64,000 nucleotides of DNA from Clostridium ragsdalei P11 (lineage in GTDB: Bacteria > Bacillota > Clostridia > Clostridiales > Clostridiaceae): the NCBI RefSeq assembly GCF_001675165.1, contig NZ_LROS01000005.1:1-64000 (forward strand), read 5' to 3'. The translations under genes and the position numbers were made by a program. The notes under the pieces were generated by a model. That model was given only the letters and a program-made list of their open reading frames with translations, was not told where the DNA came from and did no database searches. How positions within the stretch are numbered: position 1 is the stretch's first letter; the number at the start of each line of letters is the position of its first letter. Positions 1-9,492 of the stretch are shown in pieces.

Positions 1-27
1 AGCCAGGATCAAACTCTTAATTTAAAA
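1..27 (-). rRNA. 16S ribosomal RNA, 5' end only
   Basis: The reverse complement of the first 20 bases is the universal 16S 5' sequence AGAGTTTGATCCTGGCT. The gene reads leftwards out of the window, so only the first 25 or so nucleotides are present. The exact mature 5' end is estimated by comparison with known 16S termini. Confidence 0.93.
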
Positions 28-316
28 GTTTATATGGCTCTATAGAAAATCAATACTAACTTCGCATTTCTGCGTCAAACCTTTCGCTGTGGTGCTCATT
101 TACTTAAGTAAACTCCGCTCCTCGCTCAAGGCTTTCCTTGAACTACTCGTTATTATTGATTTTAGTATATTACTAAATGTAATACACCAAATTACGAAAT
201 TACTTTTTTAGCTGCTCTCGCAGCTCAAAAGAATTGCTGGTTTATTCTAAATAAGTTATACTTATATCTTCCTCTGTTTAATTTTCAAGGATCATTTTGC
301 CGTCTTACTTCGACAG
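28..316 (-). other. 16S rRNA leader (precursor stem and boxA-like site)
   Basis: Transcribed leader between the rRNA promoter and 16S. Bases 46-60 and 149-163 are inverted repeats (one mismatch in 15) enclosing about 88 nt; this resembles a precursor-processing stem. Inside are a perfect palindrome TTTACTTAAGTAAA (near 99-112) and a small CAAGG/CCTTG hairpin (127-141). On the minus strand near 277-297, CCTTGAAAATTAAA looks like the boxA antitermination element of rRNA leaders. No protein-coding potential is seen. Confidence 0.6.
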
Positions 317-323
317 CTTTTAT

Positions 324-352
324 AGTTTATCATGTATTTTTTTCTTTGTCAA
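324..352 (-). promoter_or_regulatory. rRNA operon promoter
   Basis: Minus strand -35 TTGACA (347-352), 17-bp spacer, -10 TAAACT (324-329). Transcription would start near 317 and run into the 16S leader. The remaining bases up to murD (353-552) are AT-rich and may hold further rRNA promoters, but I see no other convincing one. Confidence 0.75.
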
Positions 353-552
353 CACATTTTTTTAATTTATTTCTAAGAAACTGTGTGACTTATTTACGTG
401 ACAACAGTTGATATAATACCATACCTACAATTTTCTTTTACATACTTATATATTATATGCATCATTTATCTAAATAATACTATAAATTTCTATAAAAATC
501 TTTAATATTCACATACCGATACACGAGGAAACGTTATTATAATAAATTTGGC

Positions 553-590
553 AAAAAAAGAGAAATTGCTTCTTTAAAACAACTTCTCTT
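553..590 (-). terminator. Terminator of murD
   Basis: Minus strand hairpin with arms GAGAAGTTG and CAATTTCTC (one G-U pair), followed by a run of seven T. It lies just after the murD stop codon and separates murD from the rRNA operon, which is transcribed in the same direction. Confidence 0.8.
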
Positions 591-600
591 CTCATATATT

Positions 601-1977
601 TTAAAAATTATTTATTATATTCTTAAACGCATTACCCCTAACTTCAAAATTAGGAAACATGTCAAAGCTAGCACATGCAGGTGAAAAAGTCACAATATCA
701 CCACTACTTGATAATTTTCTAGCAGAATTTACTGCATCTATTAATGAATCTACCTCTACTATAGGCACATCAATTCCTTTTTCACACTTAAGTTTCTCAA
801 ATGATTTTTTAATTTTATCTTTTGTAGCCCCCATAAGTATTAGAGTTTTTATTTTTAAATATCCTTCCTCTGCCAAAACATCAAAAGGTATCTTTTTATC
901 ATATCCACCTGCTATTAATATTACAGGTTTCTCAAAAGCTCTCAATCCTGCCAATGTTCTTGTAGGACTAGACGCAATAGAATCATTATAATATTTAACT
1001 CCATCTAATTCTCTTACAAATTCACACCTATGCTCTACTCCCTCAAATGTAGTAGCAACTTTTCTCATATTATCTACAGAAACATCCTCTTTAATTGCAG
1101 AAAATGCAGTAAGCAAATTTGCAACATTATGCATTCCTCTAAGTTTAACTTCACTTATCTTGCATACTTTTTTCCCATCAATACATAAAATGTCTCCCTT
1201 TAAATATCCACCAGAAGTTAATTCTTCTTCAATACTAAACTGTCTTACTTTTCCTTTAGCTTCTTTTACCATAGCATTAGTACACTCATTATCTCTATTA
1301 AAAATGACCATATCCTGGTTTCCTTGATACTTAAATATACTTTTTTTTGCATTCACATACTCTTCCATATCCTTGTGAATATCAAGATGGTTTGGACTTA
1401 TATTAGTGATCACAGCTACTTCCGGTGATACATCCATGCCCATAAGTTGAAAGCTTGAAAGTTCAAGAACCACCTTATCCTTAGGACTTATTTCCTCTAT
1501 CCTAGAAAATAATGGGGTGCCTATATTTCCCCCAACCCAACTTTTATATCCCTGTTCCTTTAACATATTATATATAAGTGTAGTAGTTGTAGTTTTTCCA
1601 TCACTGCCAGTTACTCCATATATCTTAGCAGGACAATATTTAATAAACTCTTCCATTTCTGAAGTTACATATGCCCCATTTTGTTTAGCTTTTACAAGTG
1701 CAGGACTATCTATTCTCATAGAAGGAGTCTTAAATATTACATCAAAATTATCTAAATGTTCGAGATAATTTTTACCTAATACTAAACCCACTCCTCGCTT
1801 TTTTAATTTCTTGGCAACTTCACCAAGTTCCCCTTCATCTTTTTTATCAAAAGCACTTACCTGTGCACCTAGTCCCAATAAAAAATTAATTAAAGGTCTG
1901 TTACTTATTCCTATTCCAACTACTGCCGTCTTTTTATTTTTTATAAACTTTTTAAAGTTATCAAAATCTTCCTTCAT
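601..1977 (-). CDS. murD: UDP-N-acetylmuramoyl-L-alanine--D-glutamate ligase (MurD)
   Basis: Cytoplasmic Mur ligase that adds D-glutamate to UDP-MurNAc-L-Ala with ATP, second amino-acid step of peptidoglycan precursor synthesis. The 458-residue protein has an N-terminal Rossmann-like UDP-binding domain (VVGIGIS near residue 19), the ATP loop GSDGKTTTT at about 124-132, the central-domain signatures ELSSFQL and [10 protein letters not shown], and a C-terminal domain with [10 protein letters not shown]. An ATG 13 codons further upstream is in frame, but GGAGG seven bases before position 1977 identifies this start. It stands alone, with its own terminator. murC (36762) and murI (47330), which supplies D-glutamate, are also in the window. 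MurD is preferred over MurF or MurE because of overall length and the domain signatures. Confidence 0.95.
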   Translation of the reverse strand: MKEDFDNFKKFIKNKKTAVVGIGISNRPLINFLLGLGAQVSAFDKKDEGELGEVAKKLKKRGVGLVLGKNYLEHLDNFDVIFKTPSMRIDSPALVKAKQNGAYVTSEMEEFIKYCPAKIYGVTGSDGKTTTTTLIYNMLKEQGYKSWVGGNIGTPLFSRIEEISPKDKVVLELSSFQLMGMDVSPEVAVITNISPNHLDIHKDMEEYVNAKKSIFKYQGNQDMVIFNRDNECTNAMVKEAKGKVRQFSIEEELTSGGYLKGDILCIDGKKVCKISEVKLRGMHNVANLLTAFSAIKEDVSVDNMRKVATTFEGVEHRCEFVRELDGVKYYNDSIASSPTRTLAGLRAFEKPVILIAGGYDKKIPFDVLAEEGYLKIKTLILMGATKDKIKKSFEKLKCEKGIDVPIVEVDSLIDAVNSARKLSSSGDIVTFSPACASFDMFPNFEVRGNAFKNIINNF

Positions 1978-2184
1978 TAAAAAACCTCCAAAAATAAATC
2001 TGCTAATTATAATCACGCTTATATCATAACATAATTTTCTATAAATTTGTATGAAGTAGATATATCATACTAAGATAACTCCACCCATATAGATCTTAAC
2101 CAACATTTAGTTTGTTCGCCCTAATATGCTATTAAAATCTAAATTGTGAGAAAATATTTAATTTAATGACTTTATATGACTCTA

Positions 2185-2214
2185 TTGAAAATTATTATTG
2201 TGTTATGTTATACT
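2185..2214 (+). promoter_or_regulatory. Promoter of the candidate small RNA
   Basis: Plus strand -35 TTGAAA (2185-2190), 18-bp spacer, -10 TATACT (2209-2214). There is no gene downstream on this strand before the terminator at 2295-2330. Confidence 0.55.
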
Positions 2215-2219
2215 ATGTT

Positions 2220-2330
2220 TGTGCCGTAAGGAAACATTAATATAATTCCCCAAGTTTTAATTAAACATATAACATATCCCCATGATTAAACCCTAATTTA
2301 CCGGATCTTTTGATTCGGTAAATTTTTTTA
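2220..2330 (+). ncRNA. Candidate small RNA, about 110 nt, C-rich motifs
   Basis: The 450-bp gap between murD and glyS contains, on the plus strand, a promoter (2185-2214) and a strong intrinsic terminator (2295-2330) about 105 bases apart, with no open reading frame or ribosome binding site between them. The interval has three single-stranded-looking C-rich patches (TTCCCC near 2247, ATCCCC near 2277, AACCCT near 2289). Such patches are typical of Gram-positive base-pairing sRNAs that target Shine-Dalgarno regions (RsaE/RoxS type), though I see no sequence similarity to those. The identity is inferred from architecture alone. Confidence 0.5.
2295..2330 (+). terminator. Intrinsic terminator of the candidate small RNA
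   Basis: 13-bp stem (2295-2307 with 2312-2324, one G-U pair), TTTT loop, and a T-run through 2329. It is a textbook Rho-independent terminator on the plus strand with no annotated gene before it. Confidence 0.85.
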
Positions 2331-2380
2331 ATAAAAAAATATAGAGGAATGCTATCCTGGATAAATAACCGCGGAATAAC

Positions 2381-2424
2381 AAAAGGTGTCATATAAATTT
2401 TCTCAAATTTATATGACACCTTTT
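2381..2424 (-). terminator. Terminator of glyS (bidirectional)
   Basis: Perfect 20-bp inverted repeat with a TCTC loop, flanked by A-run on one side and T-run on the other. It follows the glyS stop codon immediately and could also work from the plus strand. Confidence 0.9.
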
Positions 2425-2426
2425 TA

Positions 2427-3818
2427 CTAAAACTGTACTTTTTCTTGCATAAATGACGATAATTCTTCTATTTTTATTCTAAACTGCTCCATGGTATCCC
2501 TATCTCTTACAGTAACAGTATTGTCATCCATTGTATCAAAATCTACTGTTATACAATAAGGCGTTCCAATTTCATCTTCTCTTCTATATCTCTTACCTAT
2601 ACTTCCTGCATCATCGTACTCCACATTAAAATCTTTTCTTAAAATGTTGTATACTTCTAAAGCTTTTTCTGATAATTTTTTACTAAGAGGTAAGATAGCT
2701 GCTTTAAATGGAGCTATAGCAGGGTGAAAATGTAGTACTGTTCTCACATCTCCTCCTTCTAATTCTTCTTCATCATATGCATCAACTAAAAATGCAAGTA
2801 CAGCTCTATCAGCTCCTACAGAAGGTTCTATGCAGTATGGTATATATTTTTCCTTAGTTATCGTATCTAAATAAGTCATATCCTTACCAGAATGCTCTTG
2901 ATGCTGTTTTAAATCATAATCCGTTCTATCTGCTACACCCCAAAGCTCGCCCCATCCAAATGGAAATAAATATTCAATATCAGAAGTGGCCTTACTATAA
3001 TGAGAAAGTTCTTCCTTATCATGATCTCTAAATCTTATATTTTCTTCTTTTATTCCAAGACTCAATAAGAAATTCCAGCAATACTTTTTCCAATAATCAT
3101 GCCATTCTAAATCAGTTCCCGGTTTACAGAAAAATTCAAGTTCCATCTGTTCAAATTCTCTAGTTCTAAAAGTAAAGTTTCCTGGAGTTATTTCATTCCT
3201 AAAGGATTTACCTATTTGTGCTATTCCAAAAGGTATCTTTTTTCTACTTGTTCTTTGAACATTTTTAAAATTTACAAATATCCCCTGTGCAGTTTCAGGC
3301 CTCAGATATATTTCTGATTTTGAATCCTCTGTAACTCCTTGAAATGTTTTGAACATAAGATTAAATTGTCTGATATCGGTAAAATTTTTCTTTCCACAGC
3401 TAGGACAAACAATATTGTTGTCATCTATGTATTTCTTTAGTTTTTCATTGCTCCATCCATCAGCACTAGCCTTTTCTACTCCCTGTGCTGTCATATGTTC
3501 TTCTACCAATTTATCAGCTCTAAACCTAGCCTTACATTCTTTACAATCCATAAGTGGATCAGAAAAGTTTCCCACATGACCTGAAGCTACCCAAACTTCA
3601 TTATTCATAAGTATGGCACAATCTATTCCTACATTATGTTCACTTTCATGAACAAACTTTTGCCACCAAACTTTCTTTACATTATTTTTTAGCTCCACTC
3701 CAACAGGTCCATAATCCCATGTATTAGCAAGACCTCCATATATATCCGACCCAGGATATACAAATCCTCTACTTTTAGCTAAAGCTACTACTTTATCCAT
3801 AGTTTTTTCAAAAGACAT
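2427..3818 (-). CDS. glyS: Glycyl-tRNA synthetase, single-chain dimeric type
   Basis: Charges tRNA-Gly. This is the 463-residue single-polypeptide class II enzyme (also called GlyQS), not the two-subunit form. Visible are class II motif 2 (FRNEI...TFRTREFEQ, residues 206-224), the glycine-binding [11 protein letters not shown] stretch, motif 3 near the C-terminal third ([14 protein letters not shown]), and a four-cysteine cluster C92, C95, C138, C141 that could bind zinc. The C-terminal 100 residues form the anticodon-binding domain. GGGG seven to eight bases before ATG supports the start. Expression is predicted to be controlled by the glycine T-box at 3886-4088, so that uncharged tRNA-Gly permits readthrough. 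Confidence 0.96.
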   Translation of the reverse strand: MSFEKTMDKVVALAKSRGFVYPGSDIYGGLANTWDYGPVGVELKNNVKKVWWQKFVHESEHNVGIDCAILMNNEVWVASGHVGNFSDPLMDCKECKARFRADKLVEEHMTAQGVEKASADGWSNEKLKKYIDDNNIVCPSCGKKNFTDIRQFNLMFKTFQGVTEDSKSEIYLRPETAQGIFVNFKNVQRTSRKKIPFGIAQIGKSFRNEITPGNFTFRTREFEQMELEFFCKPGTDLEWHDYWKKYCWNFLLSLGIKEENIRFRDHDKEELSHYSKATSDIEYLFPFGWGELWGVADRTDYDLKQHQEHSGKDMTYLDTITKEKYIPYCIEPSVGADRAVLAFLVDAYDEEELEGGDVRTVLHFHPAIAPFKAAILPLSKKLSEKALEVYNILRKDFNVEYDDAGSIGKRYRREDEIGTPYCITVDFDTMDDNTVTVRDRDTMEQFRIKIEELSSFMQEKVQF

Positions 3819-3885
3819 TATTTTTTCCCCTTTCTATTTTAATTCATTACTTATTATTAAACATTAAATTTGGATTTTCAAATAT

Positions 3886-4088
3886 AAAAAAAGAACCTGC
3901 CACATAAGGGACGAATTTTATTTCCGCGGTTCCACCCTTTTTAGCACAAGCTCATCTTTAAATACATAGTTAGCTCAAAAGTTCCTTCATAAATAAAATC
4001 CCAGTTGTTTACACCATCCACAACTTCTCTGTAGAGATTTACATTAATACTATTCTTTATCACAGCATATATTAATTTTTTCTATATA
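3886..4088 (-). promoter_or_regulatory. T-box riboswitch upstream of glyS (Gly specifier GGA)
   Basis: The minus strand carries the canonical T-box bulge sequence GGGTGGAACCGCGG (3924-3937), followed by a hairpin with a T-run (T-run 3886-3892) that serves as terminator. Upstream, the Stem I region has AGAGAAGTTG...GGTGTAAACAACT, and the specifier context TGAA-GGA-ACT places a glycine codon GGA at 3983-3985. This agrees with the downstream glyS. Function follows from the well-known T-box family. Confidence 0.92.
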
Positions 4089-4094
4089 GTTTTC

Positions 4095-4122
4095 ATTTTA
4101 TCCTATTATCTTTAAATGTAAA
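4095..4122 (-). promoter_or_regulatory. Promoter of the glyS T-box transcript
   Basis: Minus strand -35 TTTACA (4117-4122), 16-bp spacer, -10 TAAAAT (4095-4100). It lies just upstream of the T-box leader. Confidence 0.5.
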
Positions 4123-4154
4123 TAACAAGTCTTTAAATATTACAAAAAATGAAA

Positions 4155-4229
4155 TGGCTCCGTGGAGAGGGCTCGAACCTCCAACCCTTCGGTTAACAGC
4201 CGAATGCTCAACCATTGAGCTACCACGGA
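4155..4229 (-). tRNA. tRNA-Asn (anticodon GTT)
   Basis: 75-nt cloverleaf including encoded CCA. Acceptor arms TCCGTGG and CCACGGA pair perfectly, the anticodon loop reads CTGTTAA, giving GTT, and the T-arm GGTTCGAG is standard. Confidence 0.96.
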
Positions 4230-4292
4230 ATAACTTACATATAATATTATATCATGGGATTTTAAAAATGCAACATTTTTTTATTTTTTATG

Positions 4293-4348
4293 TAAAAACA
4301 TTTTGAAGACCTATGGATTTTAACTGAAATTTCCTTAGGTCTTCAAAC
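4293..4348 (-). terminator. Terminator of the greA-lysS transcript
   Basis: Minus strand inverted repeat TTGAAGACCTA (4336-4346) with TAGGTCTTCAA (4303-4313), followed by an interrupted T-rich stretch. It comes directly after the lysS stop. Confidence 0.7.
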
Positions 4349-4359
4349 AAGTTACATAC

Positions 4360-5871
4360 TTACTGCTGTTGATTTGGCTTCATTGTAGGAAATAATATAA
4401 CATCCCTTATTGAAGTGGCATTCGTAAGGAACATTACAAGTCTATCTACCCCTATTCCCAAACCTCCAGTTGGAGGCATGCCTATCTCAAGTGCATTTAA
4501 GAAATCTTCATCCATCATATATGCCTCATCATCACCTAGTTCTCTTTCTTTTAGCTGCTGCATAAATCTTTCTCTCTGCACTATAGGATCATTTAGTTCC
4601 GAATATGCATTACATATTTCTCTTCCAAATATAAATCCTTCAAATCTTTCCGTAAATTTAGGATTTCCTCTTTTCTTTTTAGTAAGAGGTGATATTTCTA
4701 CAGGATAATCCATTACAAAAGTAGGTTGAATGAATTGTTCTTCACAAAACTCTTCAAACATAGCATCCAATATATCACCCTTTGAACAATCCTTCAATTC
4801 CTTCTTTAATTCAATATGTTTTTCTTTAGCAATTTCTCTAGCTTCCTCATCATCTTTCACTTCATCAAAATCCACATTTGCAAATTTTTTAACTGCCTCT
4901 ACCATAGTAATTCTATTCCATGGTGGCTTAAAGTCTATTTCTGTATCTTCATAAACTACCTTTGTAGTACCAAGGACTTTCTCACATACATAGGCTATCA
5001 TATTTTCAGTAATTTCCATCATATCGTTATAATCTGCAAAAGCTTCATATAATTCAATCGATGTATATTCCGGATTGTGCCTTATATCCATACCTTCATT
5101 TCTAAAACATTTACCTATTTCATATACTTTTTCAAAACCACCAACTATAAGTCTTTTAAGATATAGTTCTGTAGCAATTCTCAAATACATATCTATATCA
5201 AGTGCATTATGATGGGTTGTAAAAGGTTTTGCTGCAGCTCCTCCAGCTATTGACGAAAGTATTGGAGTCTCCACTTCTATGTAGTCCTTGTTATCTAGGA
5301 ATTCTCTTATTGACTTTATTATGGCAGTTCTCTTCAAGAAAGTATCTCTAACGTCACTGTTTATTATTAAATCCACATATCTCTGCCTATATCTCAAATC
5401 TGGATCTTTTAATCCATGCCATTTTTCTGGAAGCGGTTTGAGAGACTTAGCTACCAGTTCAAAATCTGTAATATGAATTGATATTTCTTCTGTCTTAGTT
5501 TTAAACACTCTACCAGTTACAGATAAAATATCACCAATATCATAGGATTTGTACTCTTTTAATTTCTCTTCACCTACATCGTTTATCCTTATATATAACT
5601 GTATCTTTCCATATCTATCATATAAATCGGAAAATCCAGCTTTTCCATGAACTCTTTTCGAAATAAGCCTTCCTGCTACAGTTACATCTTTACCTTCTAA
5701 AGTATCGTAGTTGTCCTTTACTTCTTTTGAAGTATGTGTCCTCTCTACTTTATATACGTCAAAGGGATCTTTTCCTGCTTCTTTAAGGTCTTCAAATTTT
5801 TGCAGCCTCTCCCTAATGAGCTCATTAGACTTTTCTTCTAGTGCATGTAATTTCTTTTCGTCTTTTGACAT
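4360..5871 (-). CDS. lysS: Lysyl-tRNA synthetase, class II
   Basis: Charges tRNA-Lys. The 503-residue protein has an N-terminal OB-fold anticodon-binding domain (about 60-170, [16 protein letters not shown]) and a class II catalytic core with motif 1 (RQRYVDLI), motif 2 ([18 protein letters not shown]) and motif 3 ([13 protein letters not shown] near the C-terminus). Length is normal for the family. A TTG codon directly before the ATG is also in frame; GGAGG lies 6 and 9 bases from TTG and ATG respectively, so the start is uncertain by one codon. The gene follows greA by 16 bases and both are probably transcribed from the promoter at 6477-6505. No T-box is seen. Confidence 0.96.
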   Translation of the reverse strand: MSKDEKKLHALEEKSNELIRERLQKFEDLKEAGKDPFDVYKVERTHTSKEVKDNYDTLEGKDVTVAGRLISKRVHGKAGFSDLYDRYGKIQLYIRINDVGEEKLKEYKSYDIGDILSVTGRVFKTKTEEISIHITDFELVAKSLKPLPEKWHGLKDPDLRYRQRYVDLIINSDVRDTFLKRTAIIKSIREFLDNKDYIEVETPILSSIAGGAAAKPFTTHHNALDIDMYLRIATELYLKRLIVGGFEKVYEIGKCFRNEGMDIRHNPEYTSIELYEAFADYNDMMEITENMIAYVCEKVLGTTKVVYEDTEIDFKPPWNRITMVEAVKKFANVDFDEVKDDEEAREIAKEKHIELKKELKDCSKGDILDAMFEEFCEEQFIQPTFVMDYPVEISPLTKKKRGNPKFTERFEGFIFGREICNAYSELNDPIVQRERFMQQLKERELGDDEAYMMDEDFLNALEIGMPPTGGLGIGVDRLVMFLTNATSIRDVILFPTMKPNQQQ

Positions 5872-5887
5872 CAATGTTACCCTCCAA

Positions 5888-6367
5888 TTATCTTCTTATA
5901 CTGAGTATCTCATACTTACTAACTCCATCTGGAACCTGTACTTCAACTACATCCCCAGCTTTTTTACCTACAAGCCCCTTACCTACTGGAGATTCATTGG
6001 ATATTTTATTGTTAATTGGATCCGCTTCTGCAGACCCTACAATCAAATATTCTACTTCTTCATTAAAATCATAATCCTTAACTTTTACAATAGATCCTAT
6101 GCCTACTACTCCTGGCGGAATTTCTTCTTCATCTACTATAGTAGCATTTTTTAGCATATTTTCAAGTTGTACTATTCTTCCTTCTACAAATGCTTGTTCA
6201 TTTTTAGCACTATCATACTCTGAATTTTCACTTAAATCTCCAAAAGAAAGTGCTACTTTAATTTTTTCCATAATTTCTCTTCTTTTAGCTGTTTTTAAAT
6301 ATTCTAATTCATCCTCAAGTTTTGTTATACCTTCATAGGTCATTACATATTTTTTTGATCCACTCAT
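5888..6367 (-). CDS. greA: Transcription elongation factor GreA
   Basis: Binds the RNA polymerase secondary channel and stimulates cleavage of backtracked transcripts. The 159-residue length is typical. The N-terminal half is the antiparallel coiled coil ([16 protein letters not shown]...), with the acidic tip region around DLSENSEYD (about residues 46-54), and the C-terminal half is the FKBP-like domain ending in [17 protein letters not shown] precedes the ATG. It has its own consensus promoter at 6477-6505 and is followed closely by lysS. Confidence 0.96.
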   Translation of the reverse strand: MSGSKKYVMTYEGITKLEDELEYLKTAKRREIMEKIKVALSFGDLSENSEYDSAKNEQAFVEGRIVQLENMLKNATIVDEEEIPPGVVGIGSIVKVKDYDFNEEVEYLIVGSAEADPINNKISNESPVGKGLVGKKAGDVVEVQVPDGVSKYEILSIRR

Positions 6368-6476
6368 TTAACTATCCCCTTTTAACAATTTATCTAAAAT
6401 TCTTATAGATAACCCTATTAGCCATCAACGTGCTCACTTTTACTCATTTTTACTCATACTAATTATTATTTAAGTA

Positions 6477-6505
6477 ATTATAAAACAGCACTATTATAAT
6501 GTCAA
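6477..6505 (-). promoter_or_regulatory. Consensus promoter of greA-lysS
   Basis: Minus strand TTGACA (6500-6505), 17-bp spacer, TATAAT (6477-6482): an exact match to the housekeeping consensus. Just upstream lies a palindrome TGAAAATTGAATTTTCA (near 6510-6526). The leader carries direct repeats of ATGAGTAAAA (about 6434-6460). This promoter uncouples greA-lysS from the coaX-dusB genes upstream. Confidence 0.82.
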
Positions 6506-6546
6506 CATTTTGAAAATTGAATTTTCATATTACAATTTCCTCTAGA

Positions 6547-7413
6547 TTATAAAACCAGCATATCCTCATTAAATTTTATTTTATCAAGAAATATGCCATT
6601 ATAGGATAAAGATTTTTCCACATTTTTTTCATTCATTTGACAAAGTATAGACCCTAAAAGTTCAAAAGATACTCCATTGTACTTACAATTCCATGGAACT
6701 TTATAACTAACATCGTTTACTATTACGCCTCTATCACTGGGTATATAACTATTATCTATATACCATACATATGCATCACTCTTTACAGTGACATTCTTAG
6801 AACTTATTACAAAGTCTGCACTTTCAAAAGAAAATTTCATATCAGATGTAATTATAGGAGTTATTCCATAATTAACAATAATATATTGTCCAATACCCTT
6901 AGTTTTCATAATATCTTTAGAAAGTAATATTATGTCTTTAGCTTCTCTAGCTAAATAGCATATGGTATCAAATAAAATTTTCTCTGAAGCATCATAAACA
7001 ACTATACAACTATGTCTTATACTTTTTTTCTTAATCCTAAGTATAACTTTCAAACTCTTTATAATACTAAAAGCCATTAGCTCCCTTTGAAATTTATTGT
7101 ATAAATTATAATCTAAATATCTATATACTTTAGGGGCTAGTTCCATATCTCTTATACCTGATATCTTTTTTGCTCTTAGGATGTTACTATTATAAGACTC
7201 TATATTAATATTTGGCGGAAATTTAACATTTTTTATTTCTAATTTTAGCTCTTTTATAAAGATTTCTTCCTTCAATTTTAGCCTAAATCTATCTTTAATT
7301 TTTCCCAAAAAACTGCTGTCATTATAGAATCCAGTTTTTTGCGATGTAGTATATAAAATGGATTTCACACTTTTCTTCCTATTACATTGCTTACAGTAAT
7401 ATCCTATTCTCAT
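6547..7413 (-). CDS. Conserved clostridial hypothetical protein
   Basis: I do not recognise a family for this 288-residue basic protein. It starts with MRIGYYCKQCNRKK, whose CxxC pair (C7, C10) is the only cysteine pair that could bind metal. No signal peptide or membrane segment is evident. A middle segment (about 135-200, SCIVVYDASEKILFD...IILLSKDIM...GQYIIVNYG) alternates strands and helices like a Rossmann-type fold, which is only a suggestion. It sits 13 bases after dusB on the same strand and is therefore likely the last gene of coaX-dusB. The start is the first ATG; it has a weak ribosome binding site, so it may be translationally coupled to dusB. Confidence 0.7.
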   Translation of the reverse strand: MRIGYYCKQCNRKKSVKSILYTTSQKTGFYNDSSFLGKIKDRFRLKLKEEIFIKELKLEIKNVKFPPNINIESYNSNILRAKKISGIRDMELAPKVYRYLDYNLYNKFQRELMAFSIIKSLKVILRIKKKSIRHSCIVVYDASEKILFDTICYLAREAKDIILLSKDIMKTKGIGQYIIVNYGITPIITSDMKFSFESADFVISSKNVTVKSDAYVWYIDNSYIPSDRGVIVNDVSYKVPWNCKYNGVSFELLGSILCQMNEKNVEKSLSYNGIFLDKIKFNEDMLVL

Positions 7414-7426
7414 GTTCTATTAAAAA

Positions 7427-8389
7427 TTACAACAAAGATTTATATTCATTTAAAATTTTAAATACATTTTCACTCTTTTTTTCACAATTTATTTTATCTT
7501 TTATCTCCTTACTATTTTTTAGTCCTTTTATATACCATGCTATGTGCTTTCTCATTTCTCTTACAGTTCTATCATCACCATTGTAATATATTGCCCTTCT
7601 ATAGTGTTCCATACACAAATTTATTTTTTCTGAAGGACTTGGGAATATAACAGGTTGATGATTTCTAATTTCATATATCTGTTTAAATATCCACGGATTT
7701 CCCATGGAACCTCTTCCAATCATTATTCCATCACATCCCGTATTATTAAACAGTCTTACTGCATCTTCTGCTGTAAATACGTCTCCATTTCCGATTACAG
7801 GAATGTTTACTTTTTTCTTTACTTGACTTATTATATCCCAATTTGCACTGCCATTATACATCTGTGTACTAGTTCTACCATGAACAGTCACAGCATCAGC
7901 TCCTGATTGTTCCATAACTTGGGCAAAGTCCACTACATTTATATTATCAAAATCAAATCCTATTCTCATTTTTACAGTAACTGGTTTTACAGAAGCTTTT
8001 TTCACTTCTTTTACTATTTGAGAAGCAAGAGAAGGATTTTTCATAAGTGCAGATCCTTCTCCATTTTTTACTATTTTAGGAGCAGGACACCCCATGTTTA
8101 TATCTATAATGGCAATATCTTCATTATAATTAAAAAAATCACAAACTTTAGCCATTATAAGTGGATCACTTCCAAATATTTGAACACCTAAAGGCTTTTC
8201 TATAGAAGACACTTTGAGCATCTGTTTAGTTCTATCACTATCATAGAAAAGAGCTTTGGCACTTATCATTTCTGTATAGGTAAATCCGCACTTCATCTCT
8301 ATGCACAATTCTCTAAAAGCCCTATCTGTAACTCCAGCCATAGGCGCCAAAACCACATTGTCTTTCAATTCAAAATTTCCTATTTTCAT
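7427..8389 (-). CDS. dusB: tRNA-dihydrouridine synthase (DusB family)
   Basis: FMN enzyme that reduces uridine to dihydrouridine in the tRNA D-loop. The 320-residue TIM barrel shows APMAGVTDRAFR (about residues 15-26), the active-site loop NMGCPAPKIVKNGEGSALM with catalytic Cys near 100, VKMRIGFD, VHGRTSTQMYNG, and the FMN phosphate-binding IGNGDVFTAEDA / CDGIMIGRGSMGNPW. A helical tRNA-binding domain forms the last 80 residues. AGGTG precedes the ATG and the start lies 8 bases after the coaX stop, so the two are cotranscribed. Confidence 0.95.
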   Translation of the reverse strand: MKIGNFELKDNVVLAPMAGVTDRAFRELCIEMKCGFTYTEMISAKALFYDSDRTKQMLKVSSIEKPLGVQIFGSDPLIMAKVCDFFNYNEDIAIIDINMGCPAPKIVKNGEGSALMKNPSLASQIVKEVKKASVKPVTVKMRIGFDFDNINVVDFAQVMEQSGADAVTVHGRTSTQMYNGSANWDIISQVKKKVNIPVIGNGDVFTAEDAVRLFNNTGCDGIMIGRGSMGNPWIFKQIYEIRNHQPVIFPSPSEKINLCMEHYRRAIYYNGDDRTVREMRKHIAWYIKGLKNSKEIKDKINCEKKSENVFKILNEYKSLL

Positions 8390-8397
8390 TAAAGCAC

Positions 8398-9177
8398 CTA
8401 CTCTTTATTTTTGTCATAGATTATCTTAAGTCCCGTTAATGTCAATATAGAATCTATTGTATCTATAGACTTTGACTCCTCATTTATCAGTTTAGCAAGG
8501 CCACCTGTAGCTATTACAAAAGGTTCGTCTTCTCCTAAATCCATCATTTCTTTTTTCATTTTCCCAACTATATAATCCACCTGACCAATATAACCATACA
8601 CTATGCCAGATTGCATACTCGCAACTGTATTTTTGCATATTACTTTTTGAGGCTTGGTTATTTCCACTCTTGGAAGCTTAGCTGCCTTTTCAACTAAAGC
8701 ATCTGCAGATATTTTTATTCCCGGGCATATTACTCCCCCTAAATAATCCCCCTTTGCAGTAACTGCACAAAATGTAGTAGCTGTGCCAAAATCTATTATA
8801 ATTAGAGATCTATTGTACATTTCATGAGCTGCTACAGCATTCACTATTCTATCTGCCCCTACTTCTCTTGGGTTATCATACTTCACATTTATTCCAGTTT
8901 TTACTCCAGGTCCAACTATAATTGGAACTATCCCAAAATATATCATTATCATATGCTCTAATGAGTACATTATATTTGGAACTACAGAGGATATTATAAC
9001 TCCTTTTATATCTGAAGTATCCAATTTTTCGTGTAAGAAAAGTTCCATTACTTGAATTCCATATTCATCTGCTGTCCTTTTAGAATCTGTAGACAATCTA
9101 CATACTGAAATAAGTTTACTTCCATCATATACTCCTAAAACAATGTTAGTATTTCCTGCATCTAGAACTAGAATCAT
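8398..9177 (-). CDS. coaX: Type III pantothenate kinase
   Basis: Phosphorylates pantothenate, the first step of coenzyme A synthesis, using the type III ASKHA fold. The 259-residue protein has the phosphate-1 motif [14 protein letters not shown] (6-19), [13 protein letters not shown] (about 107-119) with the family aspartate, and the phosphate-2 motif [12 protein letters not shown] (about 128-139). Length is normal. It is the first gene after the promoter at 9298-9325 and is followed by dusB. Confidence 0.95.
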   Translation of the reverse strand: MILVLDAGNTNIVLGVYDGSKLISVCRLSTDSKRTADEYGIQVMELFLHEKLDTSDIKGVIISSVVPNIMYSLEHMIMIYFGIVPIIVGPGVKTGINVKYDNPREVGADRIVNAVAAHEMYNRSLIIIDFGTATTFCAVTAKGDYLGGVICPGIKISADALVEKAAKLPRVEITKPQKVICKNTVASMQSGIVYGYIGQVDYIVGKMKKEMMDLGEDEPFVIATGGLAKLINEESKSIDTIDSILTLTGLKIIYDKNKE

Positions 9178-9297
9178 TAAACAACACCACCCTTCTAAAT
9201 TTAAATAATAATGATTACTTACATGATATACACAATTAAGGAGCAGCTTTGTAGCTGCCCCCTAGAAACCATCAACTTAAGTCAAAATAATAATTTA
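9178..9297 (-). other. Leader of the coaX operon
   Basis: About 110-nt leader between the promoter at 9298-9325 and coaX. It contains a stable hairpin whose 6-bp GCAGC(T)-type stem (9243-9260) is flanked by GGGG and CTCC. No T-run follows, so it is not a terminator, and I could not match it to a known riboswitch. Confidence 0.4.
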
Positions 9298-9325
9298 ATT
9301 GTATCAATAAAATTTTATTTGTCAA
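9298..9325 (-). promoter_or_regulatory. Promoter of coaX-dusB
   Basis: Minus strand TTGACA (9320-9325), 16-bp spacer, TACAAT (9298-9303). The 9326-9440 stretch upstream of it shows no gene. Confidence 0.72.
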
Positions 9326-9442
9326 GATTAAATTGCCATCATCCACTTTAAAGAAAATCATATACTCCAAAGGTGCTACAACTTTGTGATAGTCACTTTC
9401 ATAGTATACATAGGGGCATTAGCACAAGTATTGGTAATATAG

Positions 9443-9472
9443 AAAAAGCCCCTGCATACTATCACAGGGACT
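9443..9472 (-). terminator. Terminator of ftsH
   Basis: Minus strand CCCTG / CAGGG hairpin with a 10-base loop followed by CTTTTTC. It lies 20 bases after the ftsH stop codon. Confidence 0.7.
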
Positions 9473-9492
9473 CTCTACTTAAATATATTCAA

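Noticed and set aside
9178-9297. Riboswitch in the coaX leader
   Set aside because: Only one simple hairpin; no match to preQ1, fluoride, ZTP or c-di-GMP consensus features that I know.
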